Shown here in pieces: positions 31,194 through 44,162 of a stretch of DNA of 64,000 bases. Both the position numbers and the translations under genes were made by a program. The first letter of the stretch is position 1, and every line of letters begins with the position of its first letter. The notes beneath the pieces were generated by a model. It worked only from the letters and a program-made list of their open reading frames with translations, was not told the origin of the DNA and did no database searches. The DNA comes from Melastoma dodecandrum (taxonomy: Eukaryota > Streptophyta > Magnoliopsida > Myrtales > Melastomataceae). Where the stretch lies: positions 930,001 to 994,000 of the forward strand of contig JARUPY010000473.1 in the NCBI GenBank assembly GCA_029817715.1, read 5' to 3'.

Positions 31194-33421
31194 ATGGCTG
31201 AAGCTTCAGCAGGACTCCCGCCAACTCCCATGATCGTGTCCCCGGCAGCGGAAGAAGTAGCCCCGGCCGCTGGAGTCACCATCGCAGTCCCCCCACCCGC
31301 TGCCATTGAGTTCTCAGCTTCGATGGAGGCTGCCTCGCCTTTCCCGATCTCTGCCTTCCCGCCGCTGCCCCAGACCATACTTGCTGCCGGGCAACCCTCC
31401 GACGGGAGAACCTCGCCATTGTACATCCCGCCATTGACTGCGTCAGTAGCATCAACAGTGCAACCCTCGGCAGCCCTACTGACTTCAGCTCCTTTCAATC
31501 CTGCCTCGAACACGCTAGCCCAAGGCGCCAGCGACCCCTCACTGGGAGACAAGGTGGAGTCTCTCACAACCGAACTCTCCTCCTTAAAGACGATGATGGC
31601 TGAACTCCTCCAGCGTCAGCTAGCAGCCGCACCTGCTCCTGCCGCCTCCCAAAACCCTCACCTTCCTCCTGTCATGCCAGGACCTCAAACACCACCGTAT
31701 CCATTCTATCCTAGCCTAAGCACTTCTCCAAACACTTTGCCTTCTTATAACCCACCAAACACTTTACCTTCCTACAACCCGGTCATGCCCGGATCCGCTA
31801 CCTCCACAAGTGTAGCATCCTTATATAACCCACACAGGCGTGAGCCCCCCCTTTCTCTTCCTATGCCTCAACCTTACTTACCTCCATACTACCCACAATC
31901 ATCAACCTTCCAAGGGCCAACTCCCTACCCTCCTATGACATTCGGGCCAACTCCCCATGTCCAAACACCAATACCTGGGCCAACTCCCTATCACCAGACT
32001 ACCTCTACACCTCCTACCTTCAGAATCCCTCCACCAATTGCTACCCCGTCAGTTCCGCATGTGGAACCTGCCTTGCCAAGCCCGCGAACTCGCAACGCGG
32101 CAATCGTCGACGAGCTGTTTGGCGAACAACAACAAGCTAGTGCTTTCGAGACAAGGCTCGAGGCTAGGATTGCCTCAATGCAGCAAGAAGAGGCTCGCCG
32201 CATGGCGAAGTTGGAGGAGCGCCTAAACGCCATCCAGGGATATCGGGCACACAACTGGGAGTACGCCAACTACCAGATCCCGCAGATACAAGTCCCACCA
32301 AAATTCAAGATGCCTGAATTCGAGAAGTTTCGCGGGAATGGCTGCCCGGAACTACATCTCAAGCATTTCTGCCACAAGATGGCGGTATACCCTGCTGATG
32401 ACAAATTTCGCATCGCCATGTTTCAAGAAAGCTTGGCGGAGTCAGCGCTGCATTGGTACTACACCAAAGATGTCAGTCAGTATGCAACGTTCAAAGAGTT
32501 GGCTCTTGACTTCCTCAACTACTACAGCTTCAATGTAGAGATGGCGCCAACAATCTCGGATTTGCGGAAACTAAAGAGATACCGCACCGAAGATATCAAG
32601 CAGTTCGCCTACCGATTCAGACACATTGCGTCTCAGATTAAGCCGACACTTACGGAGAGGGAGCTCATCGATGAATTCATGCAGTTGCTCCCGCGTGAGT
32701 ACATGCCCTACATGATCGGGCAGACATTCTCCACGTTCGCTCAGGCAGTCATCAACGCAGACAAGCTTGACGGAGTAAACCGAGAAGGGTTGATCCCTTC
32801 CCCTTCGGCAAAACCGGCAGTGAAGCCCAAGCCCAAAGAGCTTATAGCAACTGCTGAGCAAAATAGGCAGTCGATGAGGGCAACTCCACCACCGGCTTCA
32901 TACGCGCCAAGAACGTATGTGGCAGCCGCGCTCAGGCCTCCAGCCCCGACTGCAACTCGTTTCAAACCCCCGGTCAACATGGTGGGACAACAGCAGCCAA
33001 GGCCTGCACAACCGGAGCGCCCCCGGCGTAGACTCGAGGACTTGACTCCAACACCAGATCCATTGGATGTCATGTTCGTCCGCTTAAGGGATATGGGCTT
33101 TATCAAGCCCGTGGAAGCCAAGGCCACCAACCCTTCATCTTTCGGATACAACCCCAAGGCGGTTTGCCAGTATCATTCAGGAGCAACGGGGCACGACACC
33201 AAGGATTGTATTGCTCTGAAGTTCAAGATTCAGAACCTGCTGGATGAAGGGGCTATTACATTCTCTGCGCCTCCAGCTGCCCCAAATGTTAAGAGCAATC
33301 CTCTTCCCGAGCATGTGAATTACATCGGGGCGAATTTCTTCTCAGTTTTGGTCGAACATGAAGAAGAAGTCTGCATGATGGAAGCGTCGATCCCGGCCGA
33401 GCCTGACATGCCTCTCGACGG
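31194..33421 (+). CDS. gag: Element B gag (743 aa to the splice site)
   Basis: The first ~300 residues are low-complexity Pro/Ala/Ser/Thr. A coiled-coil-like stretch rich in Glu/Arg follows (about 317-350), then the retrotransposon Gag core (about 370-530: FKMPEFEKFRGNG, ALHWYYTKDVS, MQLLPREYM). One zinc knuckle is at about 659-673 (CQYHSGATGHDTKDC, C-x2-H-x5-H-x4-C). The ORF by itself ends at TGA 33423-33425, but a GT donor at 33422 lets it be spliced to pol in frame. No DTG/DSG-type aspartic protease motif follows the knuckle, where protease normally sits. Gag forms the virus-like particle and packages the RNA. Confidence 0.88.
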
Positions 33422-33735
33422 GTGAAACTTTCCATCTTTACTTTACTGCACTTAGATAGGTAGAGTCTAGAGTAGGTTGCCTTGCTACATTCTGGTCGCG
33501 GACTAGCAAGGTCGTCTTTATGTAACGCGACCCCTAGGCAATACCTAGGGCGTTTGTGGGATCGGGCCGCTGATGATCAGGGCGAATCCGAGGAAACGAC
33601 GAGGGACCCGCTGAGTCCTGATCCCACAAAATTTTCTTTTGGTCAAACACGCATGCCTTGTTATGAATTGTCGCATGAAACTATATTCCGAATATTTCGT
33701 TTGGATACATTACTTTAATTTCTTCTCCTTTTCAG
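33422..33735 (+). other. Intron between gag and pol of element B
   Basis: 314 bases starting GTGAAAC and ending in a pyrimidine tract plus TTTTCAG. Exon 1 ends with two bases of a codon (GG) and exon 2 supplies the third (G), so splicing gives a glycine codon and joins both frames exactly. It contains no coding sequence. An intron at this place is known from pea Ogre. Unspliced RNA would end translation at gag, giving a Gag-only product. Confidence 0.75.
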
Positions 33736-36700
33736 GAACGGCGCTTCGGGAGTACCCGAGAAAATCTATGAACAATACGGAGAAACAGTAGACGACCCCA
33801 AATCCATGGACGGATATTATGGATTGGAACAAGGTCTTCAGCGACATGAAGAACCGAAGGACATCACTCTGCAGAAGCCGGTTTCAATCGACATCGGAAC
33901 TCATGATGACCCCAAGGAGTTGTTCATCGGCGCAGATTTGTCAAAGGATGAAACTGAAGACATCGTCAACCTGCTAAAGGAATTCTCTGACGTCTTTGCT
34001 TGGTCATACACGGACATGCCGGGATTAGATTCGGAGATTGTGGAGCACAAGATCCCTACAGATCCGTCAATTCATCCTATAAAGCAGAAGCAGCGCCGGT
34101 ATAAGCCCGAGCTAGCCCTTGCCATCAAGGAAGAAGTGGATAAGCTGCTCAAAGTCAACTTTATCGAAGTGGCTACCTATCCGCAATGGGTTGCCAACAT
34201 AGTCCCGGTCATCAAAAAGAACGGGAAGGTCCGAGTCTGCGTCGACTATCGCGACCTCAACAAAGCAAGTCCCAAGGACGACTTTCCACTCCCGCACATC
34301 GATCTACTGGTGGACAACACCGCCGGATTCAACAGATTCTCTTTCATGGACGGATTCTCCGGTTATAACCAGATTCGCATGGCCGAAGAAGACAAAGAGA
34401 AGACAACATTCACAACACCCTGGGGCACGTTTTGCTATCGGGTCATGCCCTTCGGGCTCAAGAATGCCGGGGCAACCTACCAACGTGCTATGGTCGTCCT
34501 TTTTCACGACATGATGCATCGCGAAATTGAAGTCTACGTCGACGACATGATCGCCAAGTCCAAGGAAGATGAAAGCCACACAGTCGTTCTCCGAAAGCTA
34601 TTTGAACGGCTTCGCAAGTACAAGCTGCGCCTCAATCCCGCCAAATGCGTATTTGGAGCGACTTCAGGCAAACTTCTTGGTTTCGTTGTCAGCAACAGAG
34701 GCATTGAGATTGACCCCGATAAAATCGAAGCGATTCGTGATCTTCCAGCTCCAAGGTCAGTCAAAGAGATCCGCGGCTTCATGGGACGCGTTAACTACAT
34801 CGGACGGTTCATTTCCAACCTAGCTGACACATGCAAACCACTATTCAAGAAACTCAGGAAAGACGTCAAATTCGAGTGGGATGATGATTGTAAGGTTGCA
34901 TTTGAGCAAATCAAGACATATTTGACAGAACCACCAGTTCTTATCCCGCCAAAGCCGGGGCATCCTCTCGCACTTTATCTCACAGTTAGAGAGGAATCAT
35001 TTGGAGCCATGCTTGCCCAACAATTACCAGGCGCCAAGGAGCATGCGATCTACAACCACAGCAAGAAATTTACAGATTGTGAGTCAAGATACACAACTTT
35101 TGAGCGTACCTGCTGTGCACTCATTTGGGTCCTCCACCGACTCCGACAGTATACTCTGCACTATGAGATCCTATTGGTCTCCGAGAATGACCCACTCAAA
35201 TATCTCTTCGACAAGCCAACATTGATGGGGAGAGTATCTAAGTGGCAATTACAGTTCGCCAAATTCGACATTCGATTTCACTCCACGAAGTCAGTGAAGG
35301 GGAGAACAATCGCTGATCATATCGCCGAGTATCCAGGAACAGATAATTCATCTCTGGAAATCGGACTGCCGGATGAGAACATCTTGCTCATGGAACAGGA
35401 ACCGAGATGGAAGATGTACTTTGACGGTGCAGTCAATTCCTCAGGATCAGGAATAGGGGCTGTGGTAATCTCCCCAGATGGACAATATTACCCAACGGCA
35501 GCCAAAGTCACGTTTCCCTGCACAAACAACATCGCCGAGTATGAAGCATGCATCCTCGGCCTACTTCGCGCACTCGACATGCGGGTTAAGCTCCTCGATG
35601 TGCACGGAGATTCGGCACTCATCATCTCCCAGACAAACGGAGCATGGCGCACTCGAGACCAAAAGCTCATTCCATATCAGGATTATCTACAAACACTAAT
35701 CCGACAATTCATTGATATTGAATTTAACTATCTTCCAAGGACTGATAACCGATTTTCTGATGCTCTTGCAGTGCTCGCGTCGATGATTCCGTTGGCTGGA
35801 GAAATGGACATCGAGCCTCTTCGCATCAACATTGCGGACGATCCAAGCTGCATGCACATTGAACAAAGTCCGCCAGAAGATTCTCTACCGTGGTTCACGG
35901 ACATCAAGAATCATTTGCAATCAGGAGGATTTCCCCAAAACAGCACAGGAAAAGAACGCAAATTCATACGGAGGATAACAAGAAGCTATTTCCTAGACGG
36001 GGATACATTATACAAGAAATCCTTCACGACGGCTCTCATGCGATGCGTCACGGAACAAGAAGCTCAAGCCCTCATTGTCGAAGTCCACGAAGGGGTTTGC
36101 GGACCACACATGAACGGATACGCTCTCGCCCAGAAGATAATGCGACAAGGGTATTATTGGCTCACGATGGAAGCAGATTGCATCAAATACGTCAAAGCAT
36201 GTCACAAGTGTCAGATTTACAGCGACAAGGTGCACGTGCCTCCAACAAGACTTTACCCGCTATTTGAACCATGGCCGTTCTCAATGTGGGGCATGGACGT
36301 AATCGGACCCATTAATCCCAAAGCATCCAACGGGCACCGATTCTTGCTGGTCGCAATCGACTACTTCACCAAATGGATCGAAGCACAATCCTTCAAAGAA
36401 GTCACAGCAAACAACGTCGTGCATTTCATGAAGGCGAACATCATCGCCAGATATGGAGTTCCAGAGCTATTGGTCACAGACAATGGTTCAAATTTCAACA
36501 GTAAACTGATGGAATCCCTCTGCGCAGAATTCCATATCAAACATCTCAACTCTTCGCCGTACCGTCCACAAATGAATGGTGCTGTCGAGGCCGCAAACAA
36601 AAATATGAAGAAGATTCTTCAAAAGACGGCAATTACATATCGCGATTGGCACGAGAAGCTCCCTTTCGCGTTACTCGCCTATAGAACGACGATGCGCACT

Positions 36701-37138
36701 TCAACTGGGGCAACCCCCTTCGAGCTCGTCTATGGTGCTCAAGCGGTCATTCCAGCAGAGGTCAAATTGCCAACTCTCAGGATATCATCCCAAAGCAACA
36801 TGACAGAAGAAGAGAGGGCCAATCATCAGCTCGTCCACCTCGACTTCATTGATGAGAAACGACTTGCCGCAGCTCACCACATGCAATGCTACCAACAGCG
36901 CATGTCCCGAGCATTCAACAAAAAGGTCAAGCCAATCAGATACAGACCAGGCGACCTCGTCCTCAAGAGGATCCTACCGAATGTCAAGGATCCACGAGGG
37001 AAGTTCGCTCCAAACTACGAAGGGCCGTTCGTCATCAAGCACGCCTTCTCAGGAGGAGCAACCATCCTAACAAAGATGGACGGAGGAGACCTGCCACAAG
37101 CAATCAACGCAGATGCTCTCCGACGATATTACACCTAA
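33736..37138 (+). CDS. pol: Element B pol: RT, RNase H, archaeal-type RNase H, integrase
   Basis: Open from the splice acceptor (1133 residues); counting below is from the internal Met at 33806. Reverse transcriptase about 100-330 with YVDD at 244-247. Degenerate Ty3-type RNase H about 385-510 (KEHAIY, KKFTDCESRY, GRTIADHIAEYP). Second, archaeal-type RNase H about 535-660 with D540, E580, D602 and D652. Integrase with zinc ligands H761, H768, C799, C802 and catalytic D831, D892, E928 (MDVIG, VTDNGS, GAVEAANK). The C-terminal domain has GDLVLKR and GPFVI. No internal stops and all catalytic residues intact, so the enzyme part could be active. The protease domain is not found in either exon. 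Confidence 0.92.
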
Positions 37139-39582
37139 GCAGCGTCAAAGCCAAGAACTCCAAAGCGATGTATCCCCAGGGAGTCGATTAGAGCAAAGAC
37201 GCTGACACATGAAAAGGGAGAATTACACAATCAACACTCTCTTCACCTGACTAAGCGAGATTACATGAGCTTATTTCGTTTACGTCCTTTGTCTCGTGGG
37301 CAGGTACAAGAACTCCTCACACGAATGGTACAAAACTCCTATGGCAAAGGCGAGGGTGGTAGGGCGGCAAAGCTTCAAGCCAAAGTCTTGTAGCAATTTC
37401 GTCAAACCTTCGACTCCATCGGACGAAGACGCAATGACGAAATCAAACAAAAGGGAAGTACCAAAACTCTACTTCACCTTTCTTACAAATGAAGTTACAG
37501 CAGCAAACTTCATTCTTACTCTAACAGAAACAAGTCGCACGAACTCCCTTGTTTCTCTCTATCTGTTTGATAGGTACATGAGCTTCCTTGCACAACAGAC
37601 GTCAAGCAAGAGTAACTATTTCGTCAATCCTTTGATTCCTACGGACAAAGATGCAATGATGAAACACATAGAGAAGGGGAGTATCAAAACTCTACTTCAC
37701 CTTTCATATAAATGGAGTTACATGAGCAAACTTCATTCTGCCTTTAAAAGAAACAAGTTACACGAGCTCACTTGTTCTCTGTCCTTTGCTTAGTGTAGGT
37801 ACACGAGCGTCCTACATTATAAACAAAGGCGCGGGCGGTTGGGTGGAAAAATTTCGAACCAAAGCTTCGAAATTGCCTTTGTCATCACCAAAGATAACCA
37901 TACCAAAAGGGAGTATCATCTACACTGCTTTCTAACAAAATTTCTCATTATTCCCCAGACGGAGTCGTTTCCCCACTTCCCCAGCTGGAGTCCTGCCTTC
38001 GTTCAAGCTGGAGTTGATTACATACGTCGCATTCCTCAGCAAGGATACAAGCATATTCTTCCAGAACTATCATCGAGATGGACATATCCATCCCATCTCC
38101 CCAGCGGAAACTTTACTTCATTTAACTCCCCAAGCGAGAGTCAAAGTACATGAGCTAACTTTGTCTTTGTCCGTTGTCAACTGTGTAGGTACATGGGCAT
38201 CCTCACAGTACGGTACAAACTCCTGGGCAACGGCGAGGGTGGTCGGGTGGAAGCCGTTCCAGGTTTAATTTAAAAGAAATCAGAATACGAAAGTGCACAA
38301 GAGCACTGCAGAGGTTTGAGTACCTAAACCTGTTTATTTCTAAAGCATTTGTGTGCTCATTTGCATACAATTCGAAACTAATCTTTAATAAAAATGTTTC
38401 TGAGCGAGAGTGGAGAAGGCAAGCCTATCCCCAAACACTTACCCAGAGTGATGAGCGCAAACACTGTAAGGATTCATACTCAGGCATTCAAGCAGATAAC
38501 GAATCCTTTGACAAAAGATGCTCTAAACCGGGATGAAATCGAGCATTTCTTCTCTATCCCAAACACAAAACATCGACCATTGCTAACCCCTTCCTAGCCA
38601 AAGTCGAAGTTTCTATATACATTACTCCCACTGAGTCTGAGGACCGCCTCACATTGAGGTTAAAGGAGATCTTGTAGCTAGAAACCGGAAGCAACGGGCC
38701 GTAGAGGCAACACTTCCTCAAGGTTCAAGCGAAGATGCATCATCAACAGTCAAGCTTGCCAGTTAAGTCGTTCCTAAGGAAGGAACTTCTCCAACAATAC
38801 TACAAGAAGTACAAATTCCCAAGGAGTCCAAAGCATCTCCAAAATGATTATAGAAAAGAAAGCGGGGCAAATTCTTATGATCCAGTAAAGAAAAAGCAAA
38901 ATCAGCGCAAAGACCAAAGTCTTCAAAAGCAAAGCGCAAGATAAAAGTCAAAAGAGCAAAATAAAGCACCAGGACCGACATTGACGATCGCAAGAGCAAA
39001 GGTGACATTTTTTCAACAAGTCAAGTGAAAACATTCCTCAAAGTGGATCATCAGCACCTAACACTAGGCCAACTATTCATCCCCAACGGAATGCCTAAAC
39101 TGGCGAACCGTCTGAAGGATGGAGAATTCGCTTGAACGGTGAAAACTCTATGGTCAAGTAGCTTCCGATGAGGTCCTTAGACTCTGCCGTTCAAACGACG
39201 AATTTAAACTTCCAATCTAAAGGCCTTATGCCAAAGCCACATTATAACCCGAATAAAGACTCCTTTGACCGGTACATGAGCATCCAAGTCAAGGGAATTC
39301 TGAAATCCAACTGAAATAGCTTTCAGAAATGAGAGTGAAGCACGAGAGAAATCAGAAGAGCCTTCTCTGCTCTCGCTTAGAAACATGGTTTTAAAGAGAA
39401 AACAAAATGAAACATAATGTGCATGTACATTTAGCCATTTTAGTTTTCGTTGTGGCTAATGGTTTTTCTTGATGAGCTTTTAGGTACATGTTAATCAAAA
39501 GTGGTTTCGAGATACAATTTGAGGTACTAACGATGTCCTCGCGAGCGAATCTTTCCAGATTCCATCCCAAGGAGGGGCAAAC
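37139..39582 (+). repeat. Element B 3' untranslated region with hairpin modules and polypurine tract
   Basis: Non-coding. It has the same modules as 10890-12290 of element A: hairpins with TACATGAGC-type loops (for example 37711-37737, 37791-37819, 38142-38163), CCTTTG/CAAAGG and CCGTTG/CAACGG outer stems, and GGGTGG strings. It then follows the 12291-13632 sequence and ends in polypurine tract AAGGAGGGGCAAAC (39569-39582). Confidence 0.8.
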
Positions 39583-42500
39583 TGTAATACCTCAAATTAA
39601 TACACAGGCCACAAACCATAACAAACCCAACATTTAGGCCAAAGCCCCAATCCATACAACTATAGGATCCATTTTTTTTTTTTATAAAACAAAAAATAAT
39701 AAAATAATAAGAAACATAATGGCCGATCCATTCTCCAAAATGGCCGAGCCCAATGAGCCAACACTCTGGTGGCTGCTTTCATTTCTGGTTGGCCATCATA
39801 CATAAACCGTCAAGTGATACATGGATCGGTGTTAATATCGACGATTTCGAGCAGAGAGGGGGGGGGGCATTTGGCTGGGATACACTTGTTCCATGTACTG
39901 GCCAATCGCAACCTTAACATCAATGGGATATGGAGGCTTGCATGCCGTGAACACGGTGGAAAAGGCATTCAATATGTTCTACATGTTATTCAATATTGGT
40001 CTCACAGCATATTTGATTGGGAACACGACCAATTTAGTTGTCCATAGTGCTGTCCAGACTTTTGGTGATTCCATAAATGGGATATTGCAATTCGTAAGCA
40101 AAAAATAGATTACCAGAAGACTCAAAAGAACAGATGCCGTCCCACATGCGGCTTAGATCCAAACAAGCCCACGGTAAACTCCAACCAAAGAAAAGGGATT
40201 GGGCAAACCCAAGCCCCCAACTTCTCCTCAAAGAGCCCAAAGTAGCTCAGCCCGCAATAACAAGCCAAACACGAGTTAAGCCCGCAATCCTTCACAGCCC
40301 AAGCCCTTCTCCTCTGATTCCCCGACAGGATCTCCTGCGCCTTCACTCCCCCTCTGACAATCGCAGATTGAAACAACCTCCTGCGCTACGGAGGATCACC
40401 TGGCCGACGTCCTGAGATGATATTGTCCCCTAACGGTTTCCTTTCCCAACTAGAGGCAAACCAGAAGGTAACTAGATTGAAACAAGGTTTCGGAGAGGAG
40501 GAGAAACTAGATGAGGGGGAGAAACCAGAAGAAAAGATGAAACGGGAAGAATAAAAGGGGGACTCACCGTTCAGTCAGGGGGGGGGGGGGTCGATCAAAC
40601 AGTAGAGGACTCACCAATTCTCTCTAAAAAAAACTTCCTTCAATTGAAAGGGGGAGGAGACTAACGAAGGCATCGTTCCTCTCCTTCCTCCTTCACTGTC
40701 TTCTACAGTTGCAAGGACCTCCATCCTCACTGTGGACGCCACCATCTCTTCCCCATCCAGCCGACTCCCTGTCAAGGTAAGAGGAGTCAGCCGCGGGAAC
40801 CCCCCCCCCCCTCGATGGCCAAACCAAGCAAGTAGACGACAACAACAGCAAGCACGAGGCTATACCGTAGGTCGCGGTGCCAACTCTTCTGAACACGAGG
40901 GCATCAACACCAGGCTTGGACGGCGCCTCCATTTCCATCAGCGACGACTTGCGATGTGGGATATTCCTTTTGCAGTCGCGACGGAGCCTTCCCTTTCTGC
41001 AGACAACCCAGTCGACTCCACCTCCCTGCTGTCAATGGATGACCAACCCCAAGCTTCTCGCAAGCATCCATCTCCTTCTACTTTAACTATTTCATTCATG
41101 TGCAGGCACAGCTCCCACGTCGTCTCCTGGTCGTGTTTCGACCTCAGCATCTGTCGTCGCCGACCCCCTGATGTGCAGACACAGCAGCACGGCATCCATA
41201 TTCTCCTCCGACACCTCCAAGCACGATAACCAGCTCTTGCTTTCCCACGTTCTCCCAGATTGATGGCAACAACCTCAACTCGAGCACCAAACTCCAGTCC
41301 CAAGGCGACTCCTCTTTTCAGCTTCCCGACGCCCACAGAACCGCGACGATCAGCCCCAGCAATGACCAGTTCGGCGAGCCCACAGTCTCCCCTGCCTTCA
41401 AATCTTCTTCTAGTTGGACCATCACAACCCCCTAACCCATGCTCTGGCGCTCCTAGACCAAGCCTTCCCCGGCATCCTTCAGGAATGACAACCCATTCCA
41501 GAAGCTCTCGTTTAGCAGTGCAAATACTCCAAGCATGCTAGTGTGGGTGCAAGGACGGACTTGGCGACGACAGATTCCCGCCTCTCCCCGGCGCCTTCCT
41601 AGTCAAGCGGCAGCTCCCCATGGTCTTCAAGACAGCTCCCCGCCGTTAGCGGCCGGCTCGAGAAATGGCGAACCTCCCCAACAGCAGATCTGCCCGACCC
41701 GAGCGACTCGCCCTCAACCCAGTCACGAAGGCGTCCAACACAGCCTCCCTTGCTCTCCGACGACGACGACTTCCCCCCCCCTCTCCAAGCTACAGCGAAC
41801 TCTCCTCCCGGCGACCCCAACTTCGGCGGTGACCCAACGGCCGGCCAAGGAAGCGACGGGCCCTTCTCCGGCGTACCCAAGCTCGACGACGGCAAACCCA
41901 CACCCCAAACGTCCCCAGATCACAGCCGCCCTCCCAATGACGATGGCCTTGTCCTCCGCCGACGACCCCCCAGATCTCGACGACCAGACCCACTCCCCGG
42001 CGTCTTCCTTGTCTTTCCGGCGTCGGCTTGATCCCTCCTCGACACTCCAGATCCGAGCCGTCGTCGCAGCCATCTCCGGTGCTCCAGATCTCAACGACCC
42101 GTATCCTCCTCGGCGATGCCTCAACAATCCAGGAATCTTCCTCTCCATCAATTTTTGATGGCTTCGAACAACACGCCTTCTGTACCTGTGCCCTCTCCCC
42201 AAAGATAGATGGGTCTCGGTTGGACTTCGAATCTCTCAGAGAGGTAATGAATCCATTCTTTCAATAGATTTAAGTTTAATAGATATATGACTTGACTTAT
42301 ACGAATTGCCTTCTTTTTAATATGTTTATCTTTGACTTCCGAATCTTTAGTAATTATCAATTGACTTATTTAGAATTTTTAGCTAGATGTCATATGAATA
42401 TGTTTACCGTTAGAATTTTAATCTTTCAAAACTTACGTGCTCGTCTATGCATGTGGACTAATATTTTATTCCGATATGCATTACTAACATCCGTTTCCCT

Positions 42501-43559
42501 ATTGTTTTCCATGTAAAACACGGAGAAATTTCCCGAATGTTTTCGACAACGCACATCAAGGAGACATCTTCGGCCAAAAAACGGTAAGACATGCCTTACT
42601 CTTTTAAATTTTGTCAAGCTCCACTTACATTTAACAATACTAACCACATTCACATTTCCTTTGCATGTACACTGAGCACTTAATCTCGGAATACCGACAT
42701 CAAAATTTCGAAGATTAACTTGAAGGCGCGTGTATCAAACCGCGTGGTTCTACCCCGGTTTAAAACACCGTGGGCTTGAAGACAAAGCGGCCCCAACCTT
42801 CAATTTAAGGTACAAAAGGGGACTCCCCGAATTTCATTTCCTAAGCCCATATGTAACGGGTTGCGGGCCCAAGTGCATAGGCCCGCAACCACCGCCCTTC
42901 CCCGCTCTCTTTCATCTCGTTTATTGTTTGTGATTGCACGCATGACTTAGGCTTTAGGTTTATGTCGTGTGTTGATTTTTAATCAAACAAACCTAAATTC
43001 GGGTCCAACGCCCGTTAAAACGTCGATACGAGTCCGGCCCACTCCCGGATCGGGTCCAACACCCGTCAATCAAAAGTAACTTTTTTGGACAAATCGCCAC
43101 CCTTTTCGCATGTGGTAAAACACTAAGGTTAGTAAATAGGAATCCCCGAACCCAGACTCTGATTTTTCCGACTTAAAATCACATTTTTTTAAAACTAAGT
43201 CGGTGGCGACTCCGAACAACAGTTTTCCAAAGCTAAAACTAAACCACTAGCCTTTTTCGGAGCCATTTGGGGTGAGGTGACGGCTGCTCGAGCCGCTCCT
43301 TGGGCCCTCCCCGAAATTCGCGAGCGAGGCCTTAACACAGCCTTTCGCTCGCCGCCTCCAGGGAACTGGAGACGGTTGGCGAAACGCCCCGCAGACCCGT
43401 TCGCGAATCAAGGGAAGGTCCAACCCGGGGCCCCTTTCCGCAGCGTCCGGCGTTCGAGCCGTAACGCCGACCGGACTGGGCCTCGGGGGAGCGGGCCCGG
43501 ATCCTCGGGTTAGCCAGAACCGCCGCCGCGCGCCTCTAGGCCGGAAGGGCGTGCGCACA
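39583..43559 (+). repeat. 3' LTR of element B (3977 bp)
   Basis: Matches 25043-29004. The first ~2.5 kb is almost identical apart from homopolymer lengths and a 15-bp insertion near 41840. The last ~1.4 kb carries most of the differences. It is followed by the TATAG target-site copy. Confidence 0.93.
39753..40163 (+). pseudogene. Captured Shaker-type K+ channel fragment in LTR B (3' copy)
   Basis: Same fragment as in the 5' LTR. The G run is ten here instead of twelve, so the local reading frame differs between the copies. Confidence 0.83.
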
Positions 43560-44162
43560 TATAGATTGAGTGTTGTTCCTAGTCACTTGGTTTTACCCGA
43601 GCGTCTTCTTTATAAATCGAGTGTTCGCGGAGAATTGCGCATCAGAGACGTTATTTTCAGTAAATTAAAAATTATGACCTTGTTTTATAATTTTTTTTTT
43701 CTAACAAACTTTAATTCATCCTAATTTAAATTTGAAATTTTTACCACGGATACTGAAATATGAAATTTGAAAAGAAAAATAAATAATTTAAATGATCAAG
43801 TAAGCTCAATTGGTGGTATACAGGCTTTTTGGTCTTTTTTTTTTTTGCATAGATGTTAGGGCTTACCACCGGCTACAGAATGATTAAGCGTGACATAATT
43901 TTATTTTATATTTTTAACTGAAAGAACTTATTTGTTTTGAGGCTCAAAACAAAACTCGGTCGTCCCCTTAGCATCTATCAATCTCTTTACTTTTCCAAAA
44001 TTCAACTCCCCATATGGCGAAAAGTCTAAGAGAGGAATCTCCATCGAGCTTCCCCATTGGTCAGTCAATGGGAAGGAAGCTGGATTCCACCTCAATCTTT
44101 ACTACCGCTCCCTCTCCTCCGTTGACGACGCGGTTCTTTCCTTCAGCGAGGAAGACAGGGCG
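43560..44162. other. Intergenic region upstream of the GABA transporter gene
   Basis: AT-rich flank of element B followed by the promoter and 5' UTR of the transporter. No clear TATA box could be placed. Confidence 0.45.

Larger units (their letters stand above)
25043..43559 (+). mobile_element. Element B: Tat/Ogre-type Ty3 (Gypsy) LTR retrotransposon, 18.5 kb
   Basis: LTRs 25043-29004 and 39583-43559 start TGTAATACC and end GCACA. The target-site duplication TATAG is perfect (25038-25042 and 43560-43564). Order: LTR, tRNA-Arg primer binding site, ORF1, gag, intron, pol with RT, RNase H, a second archaeal-type RNase H and integrase, 3' untranslated region with repeats, polypurine tract, LTR. 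The extra ORF1, the second RNase H, the intron and the size are known hallmarks of the Tat/Ogre lineage. All ORFs are uninterrupted, but no aspartic protease could be found. Each LTR carries a fragment of a host K+ channel gene. Confidence 0.95.
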
